DNA of 64,000 nucleotides from Arion vulgaris (GCA_020796225.1 CM036756.1:65841152-65905151); one strand, 5' to 3'; numbered from the stretch's first letter, positions 46,401 through 50,665 are shown. Notes: a model not told the origin generated them from the sequence alone. Program-made: numbers and translations.

Positions 46401-49231
46401 AACGGTGGACCTCAGAGATAACAGAGGGGTGGAATGTAGTGTTCTTGTGTGTTCTTGTTCTAACGCACATTGCAAGTTGTTATCCATGTTCTTAAGACTG
46501 TTCTTGATGCAGTCGCTCCATCTTTTGCGTGGTCTTGCTCTATACTCGTTATACTTTTTCAGTGTCGCTCTCCATGGTAAACGATACTAGGGCATTTTTG
46601 TCAGGTGTCCAAACCATTTAATCTGTTGTTCTTTAATGAATTGCATGATTGGTTTCATATCCAGTCTGCTTCTGATTTCTTCATTTTTAATTGTGTCTCT
46701 TATTGCAGCTTTTCTAAGCACCTCATCTACGTCGTTATGATTTTCTGTCGTTATGATTTTCTGTCGTTATGATTTTCCGCTCATTACTAAAAGTTATGTC
46801 TGTGTTGCTGTCATGTTGAAGTCATCTATCACAATGTGTAACATTGTATCCATCTTCACATTGATTTTCCTTTTCTCTGCTTTCTCATAATGCCTCCCTT
46901 TATGATTGTCTTTTTCAAACCTTCATGTCTCTTTATCTGTTAAAAATACTGTGTTTTTCTCAGTCTTTTGATCATTAACATAGTTGTCTATGTTACATAT
47001 AGATATAAATGAAAATCGTGGCATATCCTAAAGGACGTAGCGATCAACCACAGTAAACGAGTCGTTGATTTTCTAGGCACCACATATACGTTCAGTAGTT
47101 TGCCATTGCTTTCTGAACGGTGAGGTCTATTTTTACCTTTTTGTAAAATCCCACGGAAACAAATTTGCTTCCAAACTTGCCCACAGTTGGGTTTGAACCA
47201 GGTACGAATGGGTCTGTGATCGAGCTCACTATCGCTTGAGCTACAGACGCTCACAGATATAAATGCACAGTAATTGATAACGTAAGTAAAAGAAAAGTAA
47301 AGAACCCTATTTCATGCCATAGAGATTACTGGAGATTGCTGTTTTAGGGATGTATTCTTCTTTGACCAATGGCATGTGATGGATGATGTGGTCAACACAA
47401 ATGTTAGTTGACTTTACTTCCTGTGTTTTTCTAGTATTCTAGTATCAAATTGAAACTGGGTCAATCTGAAAGCCATTACTCTCTTTCTCTAGCCTGTGGC
47501 GCCCCTAGTGCTTAGGGCAGCAACAAATAGACATAATTCTTCTCTATTTTTGGCCGCCCTCTGTATTGTGTTCCAGCTATGATTCATTTCTTTCAGTTTT
47601 TGTTCTACTGTTCTCCTCCATGTCGTTTTCGGTCTTCCATGTTTTTGTTTACCCTCTGGTGTCCATCGCAGTGCAGCTTTTGTGACAGAGTTGTGTCCAT
47701 GCGTATCACATTTCTGATCCATCTCCAGCATCTCTTTTGGATGATAGTGCTCATATTCTCTTGTTGGCACTGTGCACGCAGTTCTTAGTTAGAGATAGTA
47801 TTTGGCCAGAACACAAGTAAGATCTTTTGCAGACAATTTGTATGGATGGTGGAGAGTTTGAACATATCTTTTTCTGTCATTCTCCAGCATTCTGATCTGT
47901 ATCGTAAAGTTGATAGCACACAACTGATGTATATATTAATCTTGGTTCTGATGCTGTATTTGGGCTTATTTCCTGACCGTCTGAATGGTCATGAATACAC
48001 TTCGTGCCCTCCTCAGTTGGCTTTCAATGTCAGATCCAGTTCCTCTTTTGTAACTTATGACACTTTCAAGATTTGTGAAAGCAGATGTATTTGGTAGGTT
48101 TTTATCTTCTAGTCTGACTGGTGCTGGGGTGATGATGTTCAGAGTCCTTATTTATGTTTTCTTGTGATTGATTTTCAACCCAACCATCTTGCTGTACTGG
48201 CTATGGTGGCAAGTCTTTTCCTTGTCACGACTTTCTTATAACTAAGTACTATATTTTTCTGAGTTTCTAATTATCAAAGTATTAACTCGCTTAATATTGT
48301 TGTCTTTGCACAGGAAAGAGATCTTAAACGCACTGTTGGCATAAACACAGGTCATGTGGGAACATCAGACTTTGTTCTTGAACCGGCTGATATTGAATTT
48401 GTTTTGGAGCGAGGCAGGCGATCCCTGGAGGCTTTCCTAAAATACTATGTAGCCAACAACCATTTGAAGAAGAAGGCAGAATACAGGCGTTACAGTAATG
48501 ATATTCGAAAAGATTCAAAATGTTCTCTTGCTTCTAGTTCTTCTAACCAAAGCTTAGAAAGCGGTAATAACTCAACAGCACTGACAGTTCCCAACGTTGT
48601 TGTGTCTGCTTACACCTTGTCACCATTAGCCGAAGGGCTGACTATGGCTACATATCACAACTCTAGCACAACACAAGATGAGCCTCTTGGGAGGGGGAGA
48701 GTACACTTTGAGCACCACTGTCGCTGTCAACCAGATAAGATTCCCAAATATGTCAGCATTTCTGATACTGTTGAAGTCATTGGTAATTCACCTCGTGTCA
48801 GACTTCGTGACTGTCAGAAACAGGAGGGTGATGAAAAAGGTGAAGAAGAAAATAGCGATGAGAACTCTGAGTGTATTTTTCTTCTAGGTGACAAGAAATA
48901 TGAAGATAAAATAAACCACAGACAACAGAGTAGTGCTTCCATGTCCAAAATAGAAGATACTTTACCAGCTTCTCCAAGATTACCAGATCGAGCTGTCAGT
49001 ACCGAATTCAATGAAATGAACAGCACGTTAGACAACTGTATGTCCTTACCAGATAACAGCAGTGTTATTACCAAAGACAATGTTAAATTAAGCGGTTTGC
49101 AGTCTTCTATTACAGGTAATGTGCAGGTGCACAAATCTAAAGGAAAATATGAAAGTTCTACTACACCACTTCTTCAACCAACAGAATCTCAGGATTCTAT
49201 AGAACTTCATGCTTTGAGTAAGGGTCATTGA
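12815..49231 (+). CDS. Patatin-like phospholipase with EF-hands, 12 coding exons
   Basis: Joining 12815-13429, 26036-26183, 28703-28839, 30494-30629, 31464-31559, 33511-33641, 35391-35485, 37686-37770, 39498-39569, 43877-43972, 46017-46175 and 48314-49231 gives 895 codons with every GT-AG junction in phase. Patatin-family enzymes hydrolyse acyl esters of phospholipids or neutral lipids with a Ser-Asp dyad. Seen here: oxyanion loop GGGNKG (192-197), nucleophile elbow GTSAG (Ser223) and DGG (Asp364). Residues 2-6 (GNKCC) fit N-myristoylation plus palmitoylation, so membrane anchoring is inferred. An acidic stretch lies around residues 40-60, a lysine-rich helix around 453-481, and EF-hand loops at 487-498 (less canonical: N, D, N, I, E) and 531-542 (canonical: D, D, N, G, I, E). 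The tail after about 630 is polar, Ser-rich and acidic. Calcium control is inference. I do not recognise a named vertebrate orthologue. Confidence 0.9.
13465..13640 (+). mobile_element. SINE-like repeat, family M
   Basis: Shares ccaggttgaatcc, a cagagattcctgatctcagt block, a 'gtaggtgaggtcgag' block and tcctatcggagac with copies at 43380-43545 (+), 29975-30120 (-) and 27245-27420 (-). It lies in intron 1, just after the donor of exon 1. Confidence 0.65.
13771..13910. repeat. 46-bp tandem repeat, 3 copies
   Basis: Copies of 'tacaagctaaacattttcat + caaattgactgttgaatata' start at 13781, 13827 and 13873. The array runs directly into the 40-bp satellite and shares its 'tatatgcaag' border. Confidence 0.85.
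13911..14435. repeat. 40-bp satellite, about 13 copies, in intron 1
   Basis: The unit is tatatgcaagtttaaggtgt followed by gttcagatgctgatgagcag, with alternating sub-variants (cacgggatgatgag against cagatgctgatgag). Copies show only a few percent divergence, and the last one is shortened. The ctgatgag core recalls hammerhead ribozymes but the other conserved bases are missing. Confidence 0.95.
14490..14920 (+). pseudogene. RNase-H-type LINE fragment, family H
   Basis: A broken + strand frame gives pieces like [19 protein letters not shown] and, near 14720, [23 protein letters not shown]. This is the RNase H C-terminal part plus tail seen more clearly at 45540-45930 and 55240-55870. It is heavily decayed. 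Confidence 0.55.
14921..15469. other. Intron 1 sequence, nothing recognised
   Basis: AT-rich intronic DNA without a clear repeat or ORF. Confidence 0.4.
15470..15800 (+). mobile_element. SINE family J copy
   Basis: Head gcataggcggaaacgctcgt, then gggtgctgtaagaaat, gtttgaatcctctgtttgg and a body with ttgcttctcctgaggttctt. It is parallel to 10081-10350 with many substitutions. Confidence 0.6.
16018..16275 (-). pseudogene. LINE 3'-end fragment, family D
   Basis: The minus-strand frame 16259-16056 shows [16 protein letters not shown] and a '[14 protein letters not shown]' stretch, homologous to 5421-5660. Downstream on the same strand the sequence around 16030 (cgcttaacagcaagagtgga on the minus strand) is shared with 38010-38060 and 24890-24930, which defines the element's 3' end. 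Confidence 0.7.
16276..16849. other. Intron 1 sequence, nothing recognised
   Basis: AT-rich. A 118-codon open frame at 16418-16774 has a Cys/Phe-rich composition and no domain that I recognise, and I treat it as chance. Confidence 0.4.
16850..16982 (+). mobile_element. 5'-truncated SINE family 1
   Basis: Only the 3' half is present, from gcagtggcaaactactgagt to ggatatgccacgattttcat, so it lacks the tRNA-like head found in full copies at 8051 and 36543. Confidence 0.75.
17040..17425 (+). pseudogene. LINE 3' end, family F, interrupted by a MITE
   Basis: 17040-17126 gives an [19 protein letters not shown] basic tail. The frame resumes after 17301 with [13 protein letters not shown] and ends ttgggcaacaacccggtagc-type sequence followed by acgacaaaagaagaag. 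The same tail is at 28470-28635 (+), and its reverse complement seeds the 80-bp array at 42632. The MITE (17127-17301) sits between the halves. Confidence 0.7.
17127..17301 (-). mobile_element. hAT-like MITE, family 2, nested in LINE F
   Basis: Ends cagggcagtgc / gcacggccctg mirror the copy at 27065-27237. Flanking 8-mers agcagaat and ggtagaac agree at 5 of 8 positions, consistent with an old duplicated target. It carries no coding frame of its own. Confidence 0.65.
17426..17825. other. Intron 1 sequence before the 44-bp array
   Basis: No clear gene or repeat; it separates the LINE F relic from the satellite. Confidence 0.4.
17826..24381. repeat. 44-bp satellite, about 149 copies, in intron 1
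   Basis: The unit is tttgttttgatcccaagaga followed by gtacttgtttgcactcttgt and tccc (44 bases). Variants differ at fixed sites: atcacaagagagaac, atccaaagagagtac, a ttccatgtatttttatc form, and cacacttgtcccc or cacccttgtcccc endings. Variant order is itself repeated: a marker pair with tttgctttgatc recurs at 18927, 19980 and 22123, and the block from about 20.0 to 22.1 kb matches that from about 22.15 to 24.3 kb at an offset of about 2142. Several 42-43-base units near 21.6-24.1 kb carry small deletions. The minus-strand consensus has no stop in any frame, so long open frames (up to 422 codons at 22218-23486) follow from the unit alone. I do not call these genes. Confidence 0.97.
24382..24878. 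other. Intron 1 sequence after the array
   Basis: A scrap near 24515-24560 (ccagcatttctcgtag, then ctctgttgtgactagt) matches the LINE A tail. The remainder is unrecognised. Confidence 0.4.
24879..25000 (-). pseudogene. LINE family D 3' scrap
   Basis: Aligns by eye with 38010-38135 and 16018-16140 (gttgtccactctcaccgtta; gtgttatgtccgtgtc). No reading frame remains. Confidence 0.55.
25001..25123. repeat. GAT-rich simple sequence
   Basis: A gatgatgatgatgatgctga-type run at about 25050-25070 within low-complexity DNA. Confidence 0.6.
25124..25269. mobile_element. piggyBac-like MITE candidate (TTAA ends)
   Basis: The 146-bp element is bounded by ttaa at 25124-25127 and 25266-25269, with inverted ends ctctttcactcc and attgaatggg. 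Related, more decayed sequence starts with ttaacccttt or ttaacccatt at 41491 and 50502. A TTAA target is the hallmark of piggyBac-type transposition. With no transposase the assignment is inference. Confidence 0.5.
25440..25915 (+). pseudogene. LINE 3' end, family G
   Basis: The broken + strand frame reads MLYGSETWK, then [41 protein letters not shown] and a C-terminal LETCAPVGS. This matches the NPQGxRxxxRPxNTWRRDLE tail common in RTE-like elements. It lies just upstream of exon 2. Confidence 0.7.
26036..26183 (+). CDS. Phospholipase exon 2: nucleophile elbow
   Basis: Acceptor ttacag, donor ggtatgt, ending in phase 1. Codons 206-254 read [20 protein letters not shown] and then [12 protein letters not shown]. 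The GTSAG pentapeptide (GxSxG) holds the catalytic Ser223 and is followed by small residues, as patatins require. Confidence 0.95.
26272..26403 (-). mobile_element. SINE with (TCAA)n tail, family N
   Basis: On the minus strand the element ends in a repeated tcaa tail (ttgattgattgattgatt on +), preceded by gtgcaatgatgatgg and cactgcagctgag. The + strand copies at 35075-35205 and 51897-52048 have the same order, and another minus copy is at 29737-29870. Confidence 0.75.
26404..26950 (+). pseudogene. RNase-H-type LINE 3' fragment
   Basis: Broken + strand frames: [16 protein letters not shown] and [17 protein letters not shown] at 26461-26612, then [20 protein letters not shown] and a [18 protein letters not shown] zinc-knuckle-like stretch at 26660-26815. 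This is the tail of an I/Jockey-type LINE with RNase H, related to the relic at 56650-57590. It ends in a gaagaagaagaag run. Confidence 0.7.
27065..27237 (+). mobile_element. hAT-like MITE, family 2 (perfect 8-bp TSD)
   Basis: A 173-bp element with inverted ends caggacattgccgtgc / gcacggtcctg and an 8-bp duplication ctcaacat at 27057-27064 and 27238-27245. It has no ORF. The duplication length and the CAG-type ends point to the hAT superfamily. Confidence 0.8.
27246..27420 (-). mobile_element. SINE-like repeat, family M
   Basis: The minus strand carries the 'cctggtctcagtg'-type block and the 'tcctatcggagac' block shared with 13465 and 43380, here diverged. Confidence 0.5.
27530..27720 (+). 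mobile_element. tRNA-derived SINE, family L (15-bp TSD)
   Basis: The head is gaggagcgtctggcccaatg followed by ggttagagtgcggg (A box) and a cctgggttcgatcacc B box. The flanks atatttagaattata (27515-27529) and atatttataattata (27721-27735) match 14 of 15. The tRNA-like head does not form a proper anticodon stem, so this is a SINE rather than a tRNA gene. It is the only copy in the window. Confidence 0.75.
27758..27924. mobile_element. hAT-like MITE, family 1 (perfect 8-bp TSD)
   Basis: Inverted ends cagcggcggctcgt / acgagccgccactg, a 167-bp body with no ORF, and target duplication attatata at 27750-27757 and 27925-27932. Sister copies are at 30287 and 43608. Confidence 0.9.
27940..28160 (+). 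mobile_element. SINE family H
   Basis: Head ggtctctgtggctcagtggt, a 'gtgggtttgagtaa' B-box remnant, and a body ending in 'aacaattcttcgtctttagt'. Same family as 1985, 2259, 40080 and 52514. Confidence 0.7.
28192..28466 (-). pseudogene. LINE 3' end, family C
   Basis: Minus-strand frame: [37 protein letters not shown], then [18 protein letters not shown] and a stop after LQALCNV. Copies at 33779, 45103 and 62655 share this end. Only the terminal about 90 codons survive here. Confidence 0.8.
28470..28635 (+). pseudogene. LINE 3' end, family F
   Basis: Plus-strand pieces [25 protein letters not shown] and the terminal caacaacccggtaacagttt followed by gacgacaaaagaagaa. It ends about 70 bases before exon 3. 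Confidence 0.65.
28703..28839 (+). CDS. Phospholipase exon 3
   Basis: The acceptor ttttttgtag-type tract and an acaggttttt donor frame codons 255-300, [20 protein letters not shown] and onward to [10 protein letters not shown]. This is the region between nucleophile elbow and catalytic Asp. Phase joins exon 2 (G + AT gives Asp255). Confidence 0.9.
28840..29736. other. Intron 3, nothing recognised
   Basis: No element I can name. A loose repetition of 'cttgcaagaagcct / cttgcaaaaagcct' motifs at about 29395-29560 may be a decayed tandem repeat. Confidence 0.4.
29737..29870 (-). mobile_element. SINE family N
   Basis: Minus-strand match to 51897-52048 (gtgcaatgatgaggg, aagatctcagctgcagtgca on +), with a short tail. 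Confidence 0.65.
29975..30120 (-). mobile_element. SINE-like repeat, family M
   Basis: Contains the reverse complement of the block near 13500-13630: cgtccgtctctgataggact and the 'gagatcagggatctctgg' block on +. Confidence 0.6.
30287..30441. mobile_element. hAT-like MITE, family 1 (perfect 8-bp TSD)
   Basis: Ends cagtggcggcttgt / acgagcctccactg with target duplication attacaac at 30279-30286 and 30442-30449. It lies only 52 bases upstream of exon 4, in the branch-point zone of intron 3. Confidence 0.9.
30494..30629 (+). CDS. Phospholipase exon 4
   Basis: Codons 301-345 plus one base: [20 protein letters not shown] to [12 protein letters not shown]. The 'AVRMSMSIP' segment is the conserved patatin helix preceding the catalytic Asp. 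The donor is ggtgagt. Confidence 0.93.
30738..30986 (-). mobile_element. SINE-like repeat, family G
   Basis: Reverse complement of the family seen at 39809 and 53081: tcttacgacataccttgtag, gcacatccgatttctgcgc and the cgggccccggcaccacac head. It is about 250 bp. Confidence 0.75.
31018..31305. repeat. 27-bp tandem repeat, about 11 copies
   Basis: The unit is attaaatatcaaataattga + atcacat, with some copies reading atgtcaaagaa. It is very AT-rich and lies 160 bases upstream of exon 5 in intron 4. Confidence 0.95.
31464..31559 (+). CDS. Phospholipase exon 5: catalytic Asp
   Basis: Codons 346-377: [20 protein letters not shown] then [12 protein letters not shown]. The DGG at 364-366 is the patatin dyad aspartate, followed by the usual N-x-P. 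It ends in phase 1 at gtaagt. Confidence 0.95.
31640..31885. repeat. 65-bp TG-rich tandem repeat, 3 to 4 copies
   Basis: The repeated block 'tgtgcctgtgtatatgtttg ... ctgtctgcatgtatgtgtgt' occurs about three and a half times. Overlapping Cys/Val-rich frames on both strands are by-products. Confidence 0.85.
32640..33250 (-). pseudogene. RNase-H-type LINE fragment, family H
   Basis: On the minus strand: [19 protein letters not shown], then a 'CESHSLTRL' stretch and [12 protein letters not shown]. It corresponds to 45540-45930 in the other orientation and is disrupted by stops. Confidence 0.7.
33511..33641 (+). CDS. Phospholipase exon 6
   Basis: Codons 378-421: [20 protein letters not shown] and on to [10 protein letters not shown], ending in phase 0 at gtaagt. 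The 'YNEKTLG' wording is typical of the end of the patatin domain, where the substrate-side loop closes. Confidence 0.92.
33779..34095 (+). pseudogene. LINE 3' end, family C
   Basis: A decayed + strand copy ([10 protein letters not shown], then the '[10 protein letters not shown]' region, ending in gtaacgtataac). Homologous to 28192 and 45103. Confidence 0.65.
34096..34554. other. Intron 6, mostly unrecognised
   Basis: A 'gtatatatatatgatcgcaa' region and AT-rich DNA. I see no gene. Confidence 0.4.
34555..34632 (-). mobile_element. SINE family J head fragment
   Basis: Reverse complement of the J head: ggattagaatcacacc, then cttacgacacccattgccta. Confidence 0.6.
35075..35205 (+). mobile_element. 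SINE family N
   Basis: Runs from ttcgtggaccctcgccggtg to a tail of caatcaatta. Same family as 51897, with a shorter tcaa tail. Confidence 0.7.
35323..35400 (+). repeat. Triplicated 3' splice site at exon 7
   Basis: Three tandem copies of 'atcttctcagtattca' end their AG at 35332, 35363 and 35390. The last opens exon 7. The second is exactly 27 bases upstream and in frame, and would add nine residues (YSMNHISSQ). The first is 58 bases upstream, out of frame, and meets a stop. Confidence 0.8.
35391..35485 (+). CDS. Phospholipase exon 7
   Basis: Codons 422-452 plus two bases: [20 protein letters not shown] to NTKLAR. It is charged and helical, after the patatin fold. The donor is aggttag. The start could shift to 35364 by alternative splicing. 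Confidence 0.85.
35720..35960 (+). pseudogene. LINE family H tail
   Basis: Plus strand: [20 protein letters not shown], then [20 protein letters not shown] and SEHLWIN. It parallels the last part of 45540-45930. Confidence 0.65.
35961..36454. other. Intron 7, nothing recognised
   Basis: Contains a TG-rich run near 36030 and otherwise unremarkable DNA. Confidence 0.4.
36455..36490. repeat. (ATATT)n microsatellite
   Basis: About six to seven units of atatt in a row just upstream of the SINE. Confidence 0.9.
36543..36794 (+). mobile_element. tRNA-derived SINE, family 1 (12-bp TSD)
   Basis: The best-preserved copy: tgtagctcaagcggtagtga A box, ctggttcaaaccccacgg B box and a gatgctacgattttcatttt tail. 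The target duplication tcattacatcaa is at 36531-36542 and 36795-36806. Confidence 0.9.
37299..37570 (+). mobile_element. SINE-like repeat, family G2
   Basis: Plus-strand partner of 6385-6650, from ccgtgtggttaccagggctc to gaacgcaaagaagaagaag. A tgatgatgatgg microsatellite precedes it. Confidence 0.75.
37686..37770 (+). CDS. Phospholipase exon 8: basic helix
   Basis: Codons 453-481: [20 protein letters not shown] to MNAFLR, very Lys/Arg-rich. The acceptor is ttctccag and the donor gaggg|taaaa-type. This exon is short and its boundaries rest on phase matching, so it is less certain than the motif exons. Confidence 0.75.
38010..38285 (-). pseudogene. LINE family D 3' end
   Basis: Close match by eye to 16018-16275, including the gttgtccactcttgccgtta stretch. 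The frame is broken. Confidence 0.65.
38322..38895 (-). pseudogene. LINE A 3' end
   Basis: Minus-strand frames give [44 protein letters not shown] and, after a frameshift, [14 protein letters not shown]. It parallels 3120-3584 of the larger copy. Confidence 0.75.
39172..39497 (+). repeat. About 30-bp tandem array of splice-acceptor-like units
   Basis: Roughly ten units of the form gtgattgtgttcatctttct + atctacagat, 26-30 bases each. The three most alike occupy about 39240-39330. Each unit has a pyrimidine tract and cag or tag. The final unit (gtgaatgttatttcttctta + tctgcag) is the real acceptor of exon 9. Confidence 0.85.
39498..39569 (+). CDS. Phospholipase exon 9: first EF-hand loop
   Basis: 24 codons (482-505): [20 protein letters not shown] and ALND. 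The 12-residue loop N487-E498 has Asn, Asp, Asn, Ile and Glu at positions 1, 3, 5, 8 and 12, but Asp instead of Gly at position 6, so calcium affinity may be weak. Confidence 0.85.
39809..40068 (+). mobile_element. SINE-like repeat, family G (11-bp TSD)
   Basis: From cccgtgtggtgctggggctc to tggagcgttcgaggaagaat, flanked by ttaatctttaa at 39798-39808 and 40069-40079. The duplication shows that this is a retroposed unit of about 260 bp. Confidence 0.8.
40080..40329 (-). mobile_element. SINE family H
   Basis: Minus-strand head ggggtctctttggctaagtg, B-box-like gtgggtttgaatcc, and a tail next to the family G insertion. Confidence 0.7.
40575..40925 (+). pseudogene. LINE 3' end, family B
   Basis: Open + strand frame 40585-40920: [54 protein letters not shown], ending RPKRKD. 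It is a 5'-truncated fragment of a polyprotein, not a host gene. Confidence 0.8.
41180..41345 (+). pseudogene. LINE 3' end, family E
   Basis: Plus strand: [20 protein letters not shown], then [12 protein letters not shown] and the 'ggcaaagttctgctcagg' end shared with 44130-44665 and 58230-58715. Confidence 0.7.
41491..41640. mobile_element. Decayed TTAA-type MITE
   Basis: Begins ttaaccctttcactccgtaa and resembles 25124-25269 internally (gcatttatattgta; aaaatatcggttcagaa). The right end is eroded. Confidence 0.4.
41880..42280. mobile_element. hAT-like non-autonomous element, family 3
   Basis: Inverted ends catgggttcccaaag / ctttgggaatctatg-type (right end reads aagtttgggaatctatg). Flanking 8-mers ctctaaac (41872-41879) and ctctaaaa (42281-42288) match 7 of 8. 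401 bp, with no transposase. TTCCCAAA near the end is typical of many hAT elements. Confidence 0.75.
42281..42600. other. Intron 9, nothing recognised
   Basis: No supported feature between the hAT element and the 80-bp array. Confidence 0.4.
42601..43285 (-). repeat. 80-bp tandem array, 8 copies, derived from LINE F tail
   Basis: Units start with ttgtcagcacactgttaccg at 42632, 42712, 42792, 42872, 42952, 43032, 43112 and 43191 (one is 79 bp). Reverse-complemented, the unit equals the LINE F 3' end at 17330-17425 (caagccaccagaacagcgca; acaacccggtagcagtgtg). The flanks ttcttcttcttttg and 'tgatggtatttta' are the remainder of the same tail. Confidence 0.9.
43380..43545 (+). mobile_element. SINE-like repeat, family M
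   Basis: Head tgcgtagagtttatgtgctc, ctcggttcgcttcc as B box, and ccctggtctcagtgtaggtg. This is the clearest of the four copies. Confidence 0.65.
43608..43769. mobile_element. hAT-like MITE, family 1 (perfect 8-bp TSD)
   Basis: Ends cagtggcggctcgtgatc / taatgacgagccgccactg, 162 bp, target duplication gtattaag at 43600-43607 and 43770-43777. It lies about 107 bases upstream of exon 10. Confidence 0.92.
43877..43972 (+). CDS. Phospholipase exon 10: start of second EF-hand
   Basis: 32 codons (506-537): [20 protein letters not shown] and [12 protein letters not shown]. The EF loop D531-K-D-H-N-G-Q is split by intron 10 after Gln537. Confidence 0.92.
44130..44665 (+). pseudogene. LINE family E fragment
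   Basis: Plus strand: [24 protein letters not shown], then [18 protein letters not shown] and [12 protein letters not shown], ending in the shared 'caaagttctgctcaggacaa'. It has many frame breaks. Confidence 0.7.
44666..45102. other. Intron 10, nothing recognised
   Basis: An 85-codon open frame at 44723-44980 lacks any recognisable motif. Confidence 0.35.
45103..45427 (+). pseudogene. LINE 3' end, family C
   Basis: Plus strand: [48 protein letters not shown] then a stop (tag) replacing the glutamate codon seen at 28192, so it is dead. Confidence 0.8.
45540..45930 (+). pseudogene. RNase-H-type LINE fragment, family H
   Basis: Plus strand: [61 protein letters not shown]. '[15 protein letters not shown]' is the conserved end of a LINE RNase H. 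Stops follow. Confidence 0.8.
46017..46175 (+). CDS. Phospholipase exon 11: end of second EF-hand
   Basis: 53 codons (538-590): [20 protein letters not shown] to [12 protein letters not shown]538 and E542 complete the canonical EF loop begun in exon 10, and a hydrophobic helix follows ([12 protein letters not shown]). Splice sites are ttacag and aggtatg. Confidence 0.92.
46215..46433 (+). pseudogene. LINE A 3' fragment
   Basis: Plus strand copy of the tail: [39 protein letters not shown]. It is the opposite orientation to 3120-3584. Confidence 0.7.
46435..46990 (-). pseudogene. LINE 3' fragment, unnamed family
   Basis: The minus strand shows a tail with basic wording (gagcgacactgaaaaagtat) and an aaatggtttggacacctgac (KWFGHL-type) motif. 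A 17-bp unit, tcgttatgattttctg, is repeated three times at 46734-46780. Confidence 0.5.
47011..47254 (-). mobile_element. tRNA-derived SINE, family 1 (10-bp TSD)
   Basis: Reverse-oriented copy ending in gagctacagacgctca, flanked by agatataaat at 47001-47010 and 47255-47264. Confidence 0.85.
47285..47480 (-). mobile_element. Diverged SINE family V
   Basis: Order of blocks matches 54861-55060 (aaagtaaagaaccc, tgatggatgatgtggtcaac, ttgactttacttcc). Confidence 0.5.
47489..48250 (-). pseudogene. LINE 3' fragment, family I
   Basis: Minus-strand frame 47770-47489: [56 protein letters not shown]. Upstream on the same strand (to about 48250) scraps of reverse transcriptase tail remain. Confidence 0.75.
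48314..49231 (+). CDS. Phospholipase exon 12: C-terminal tail and stop
   Basis: 305 codons (591-895) and TGA. It starts [20 protein letters not shown], then a helical [20 protein letters not shown]. After about residue 640 it is low complexity: Ser/Asn runs, a His/Cys cluster (FEHHCRCQ, about 720) and an acidic run ([15 protein letters not shown]). The tail is probably disordered and may be regulatory. AATAAA candidates lie at 49841 and near 49873, but the 3' end is unknown. Confidence 0.9.
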   Translation, partial: ERDLKRTVGINTGHVGTSDFVLEPADIEFVLERGRRSLEAFLKYYVANNHLKKKAEYRRYSNDIRKDSKCSLASSSSNQSLESGNNSTALTVPNVVVSAYTLSPLAEGLTMATYHNSSTTQDEPLGRGRVHFEHHCRCQPDKIPKYVSISDTVEVIGNSPRVRLRDCQKQEGDEKGEEENSDENSECIFLLGDKKYEDKINHRQQSSASMSKIEDTLPASPRLPDRAVSTEFNEMNSTLDNCMSLPDNSSVITKDNVKLSGLQSSITGNVQVHKSKGKYESSTTPLLQPTESQDSIELHALSKGH

Positions 49232-49259
49232 GGGAATCACATTCTTTATGTCAAAAATG

Positions 49260-49600
49260 ACATTATCTATCTTATTTATCCATTAATCCCTTCGGCCTTC
49301 TGATCCGATATACTGGCCCACATCCCTTGCTAATATGGGACAAAGCTGGCTAATTCAGTATCATCAGGTGCCGTGCCTGCTGGCGTTGGCGATCATGGAT
49401 CTCCACAAATTTATGTCTTTGATGATTGCTATCAACTCAGATGTTGACGCTCTACCGTGCCATGAAGTCATGCTATCCAAAATGTTCTCTCTACGTCTTC
49501 CTCTGTCTCATCTTGAGTATATATTGCACTACAAGTACATTCTTAAAGAGGTAAAAGAAAAATGTGGAGTGAAAGTGTTAACATAGATGTTCTGGTTGCA
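49260..49600 (-). pseudogene. LINE 3' fragment plus repeat after the gene
   Basis: 49375-49500 matches 60695-60790 (ctatcaactcagatgttgac; gctctaccgtgccatga), the last codons of a minus-strand LINE (GRASTSELIAIIKDINLWR). 49280-49350 resembles the TTAA-type repeat at 50502. Confidence 0.6.
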
Positions 49601-50501
49601 CTGATGCCTTCTTTTTCGTTTTCCTTTTATAGTTTCTTAAGCTAAGCCCATAGATTTGTTCATTTTTTTACAGCACTGTATCTTACCATTTTCTTGGTTG
49701 ACAGTAATTACTTGTATTGTTCAGACTTGTTCAAGATTATTTGATTCACTTCTTTATTGATAATATAGTTCATGTATTAAGTACCCAGCATGTTGCCAAA
49801 AGAAAAACTATCAACATAAGCACACAAAACAAATATCACAAATAAATCATATTAAAATTTTAAAATAAGTTAAATAAACATGAAATTGTAAATTTATACA
49901 TCAAAAATATTAATATTAAAACCTGAAAACAGAAACCTCAAAATAAGATTTTACACTACAATTATTAAAGTTAAAAAATAAATAATGATTAAAAATATTA
50001 ATTTCAAGATAATTACGTTTATACTTCATATCTGCAACATAAATATTCAGTAGCATAATATTAACATAACCATAGCAACAGGGAATGTTACAGTTAGAAC
50101 GAAATAACACTAGAACTGTAAACATGAGACTACACTGGACATCGTCACTTGCAAACTCGTATCAGATACAGAATCTAGTACTCATGATTTAACATTATAA
50201 AAATATTCAACATATTGCAAAAATTATTTGAACGTGCATGTTTCAAATATGAAAACCTTTTTTGACTGAACTTAAAATAATTTTAAAACAAAAATTTCAT
50301 TTTTGCAACTACATAATATTTAATAAATAAATATTAAATATTTTATATTTAATGGGTTTTTTTATATGAACAGTGGACCATTTCAAAACTGTTCATAAAT
50401 AATGGTATTTGTTCCACTTTTTTCAGAATTACACATTTATTCATTTTAATTAATATTGTTTTATTGCTCATATAAGAATGGTTGTGCACAAGAAATGTGG
50501 C
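49601..50501. other. AT-rich region, probably 3' UTR or intergenic
   Basis: Very AT-rich with AATAAA at 49841. I see no gene. Confidence 0.4.
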
Positions 50502-50665
50502 TTAACCCATTCACCCTTCAGAGATGATATACTGGCTCAAGGTATCTTTGAAGATGATGCATAGCCAGTGCTGGCTGATTCATTATATATTGCAATGTAA
50601 ATGCATCTGGCTGGAGGTTACCCAAAAAAATTACAGAGTGAAAGGATTCATTATTATTTCATGCA
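50502..50665. mobile_element. Decayed TTAA-type MITE
   Basis: Starts ttaacccattcacccttcag and ends acagagtgaaagga, a rough inverted repeat, related to 25124 and 41491. Confidence 0.45.
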
